Shown: in pieces, positions 35,952 through 36,303 of the stretch
Layout of the letters: each line of letters starts with the position of its first letter
Numbering within the stretch: position 1 is the stretch's first letter
NCBI GenBank assembly: GCA_030840525.1
Contig: JAVEEI010000137.1
Span: forward strand, 1-36,303
Reading direction: 5' to 3'
DNA: 36,303 nt
Source of the DNA: Frankiaceae bacterium
GTDB lineage: Bacteria > Actinomycetota > Actinomycetes > JAFAQI01
Translations under genes and position numbers: made by a program
Notes under the pieces: generated by a model
What the model was told of the DNA's origin: nothing
Seen by the model: the letters and a program-made list of their open reading frames with translations, nothing else
The model's database searches: none

Positions 35952-36028
35952 CTTTGCTCGACTCTCGCTGCTCGCTGGCCACAGCTCGATGGTGGCGGCG
36001 GGCATCGCGGCAGCGAAAGTGAGCAAAG
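35952..36028. terminator. Long imperfect hairpin between convergent genes
   Basis: CTTTGCTCGACTCTCGCTG at 35952-35970 pairs with CAGCGAAAGTGAGCAAAG at 36011-36028 with one bulge and one mismatch, around a 40-base loop. It lies between the aminotransferase stop and the right-edge gene stop, a fitting place for a bidirectional terminator. The large loop and no T-run make it unusual. A smaller 6-bp hairpin (ACGAGA / TCTCGT) lies at 35907-35924. Confidence 0.4.
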
Positions 36029-36063
36029 TGGAGGTCTGTGAGATCGGACCGATGGCGGCCAAG

Positions 36064-36303
36064 CTAAAAGGTAAAGGCGAGCCCGTGAGACGCGGCCAGC
36101 GGCACTAGCATGCCGCTGTCGCCAGGGACGTGTGCGCCTGAGGTACCGTTCTCGACCTCCACCGGGTCGCTGTTGGCCGCCACAGTGATTCGCAAAGTGA
36201 CGTTAAGCTGCGTGCACCCGGCCGGTAGCCCCATCGCGGCGACAACGTCGTTCTGTGCCACGAACACAGTCCCGTGCCGACCCGGATGCGCCCACGTGAT
36301 CGC
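36064..36303 (-). CDS. Unrecognised protein, 3' part (runs off the right edge)
   Basis: The frame stays open to the window edge, so the 80 codons seen are a partial gene; the GTG at 36267 is internal. The end contains HPGRHGTVFVAQNDVVAAMG, CTQLNVTLRITVAANSDPVEVENG and GMLVPLAASHGLAFTF. The strand pattern suggests a beta-rich domain. I do not recognise the family. GC and codon bias are visibly lower than in neighbouring genes, which may reflect transfer. Confidence 0.5.
   Translation of the reverse strand, partial: AITWAHPGRHGTVFVAQNDVVAAMGLPAGCTQLNVTLRITVAANSDPVEVENGTSGAHVPGDSGMLVPLAASHGLAFTF

Overview
The window is chromosomal DNA from a very GC-rich actinomycete. Four things point there: strong G/C third-position bias, frequent GTG starts, a gene of the mycothiol-dependent isomerase family, and the classic actinobacterial order ftsK / rodZ-like / rimO / pgsA / cinA / clgR ... 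DUF3046 / recA / recX / rny / miaB / extradiol-dioxygenase-like / miaA / dapF / hflX. I cannot fix the genus. No rRNA, tRNA, CRISPR array or insertion sequence is visible. Almost everything is housekeeping, with several accessory genes inserted into the conserved backbone.

Layout. 0-3.8 kb (minus): a three-gene phosphorelay operon (membrane histidine kinase, stand-alone receiver, receiver-histidine kinase). 3.8-10.1 kb (minus): hflX, dapF, an EAL c-di-GMP phosphodiesterase gene, miaA, a dioxygenase-like gene and miaB. 10.1-14.6 kb: accessory island with a VOC protein, a large secreted Asp-box propeller with a sortase-like tail, and a secreted protein gene broken by a frameshift. 14.6-19.4 kb (minus): mycothiol-dependent isomerase-like gene, rny, recX, recA (with two recognisable DNA-damage promoters) and a DUF3046 gene. 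19.5-27.3 kb: SigE-type ECF sigma factor with its membrane-anchored partner, the long helicase lhr, a VOC gene (minus) and the DNA glycosylase nei. 27.4-34.6 kb (minus): tetR, clgR, cinA, pgsA, rimO, rodZ-like and ftsK. 34.6-36.3 kb: repeat-bearing intergenic DNA, a class V aminotransferase, and the 3' end of an unrecognised gene running off the right edge.

The genes mostly serve cell maintenance: tRNA modification (miaA, miaB), ribosome modification and rescue (rimO, hflX), DNA repair (recA, recX, lhr, nei), envelope lipid and lysine/peptidoglycan precursors (pgsA, dapF), chromosome segregation (ftsK) and RNA decay (rny). Many neighbours overlap by GTGA or ATGA, which implies dense translational coupling. 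The points most worth following are the recA control region, the output-less phosphorelay and the promoter motif it shares with the EAL gene, the frameshifted secreted gene, the 15-bp repeat array in recX, and two intergenic repeat/palindrome elements. I did not find a clearly new multi-gene defence or mobile system.
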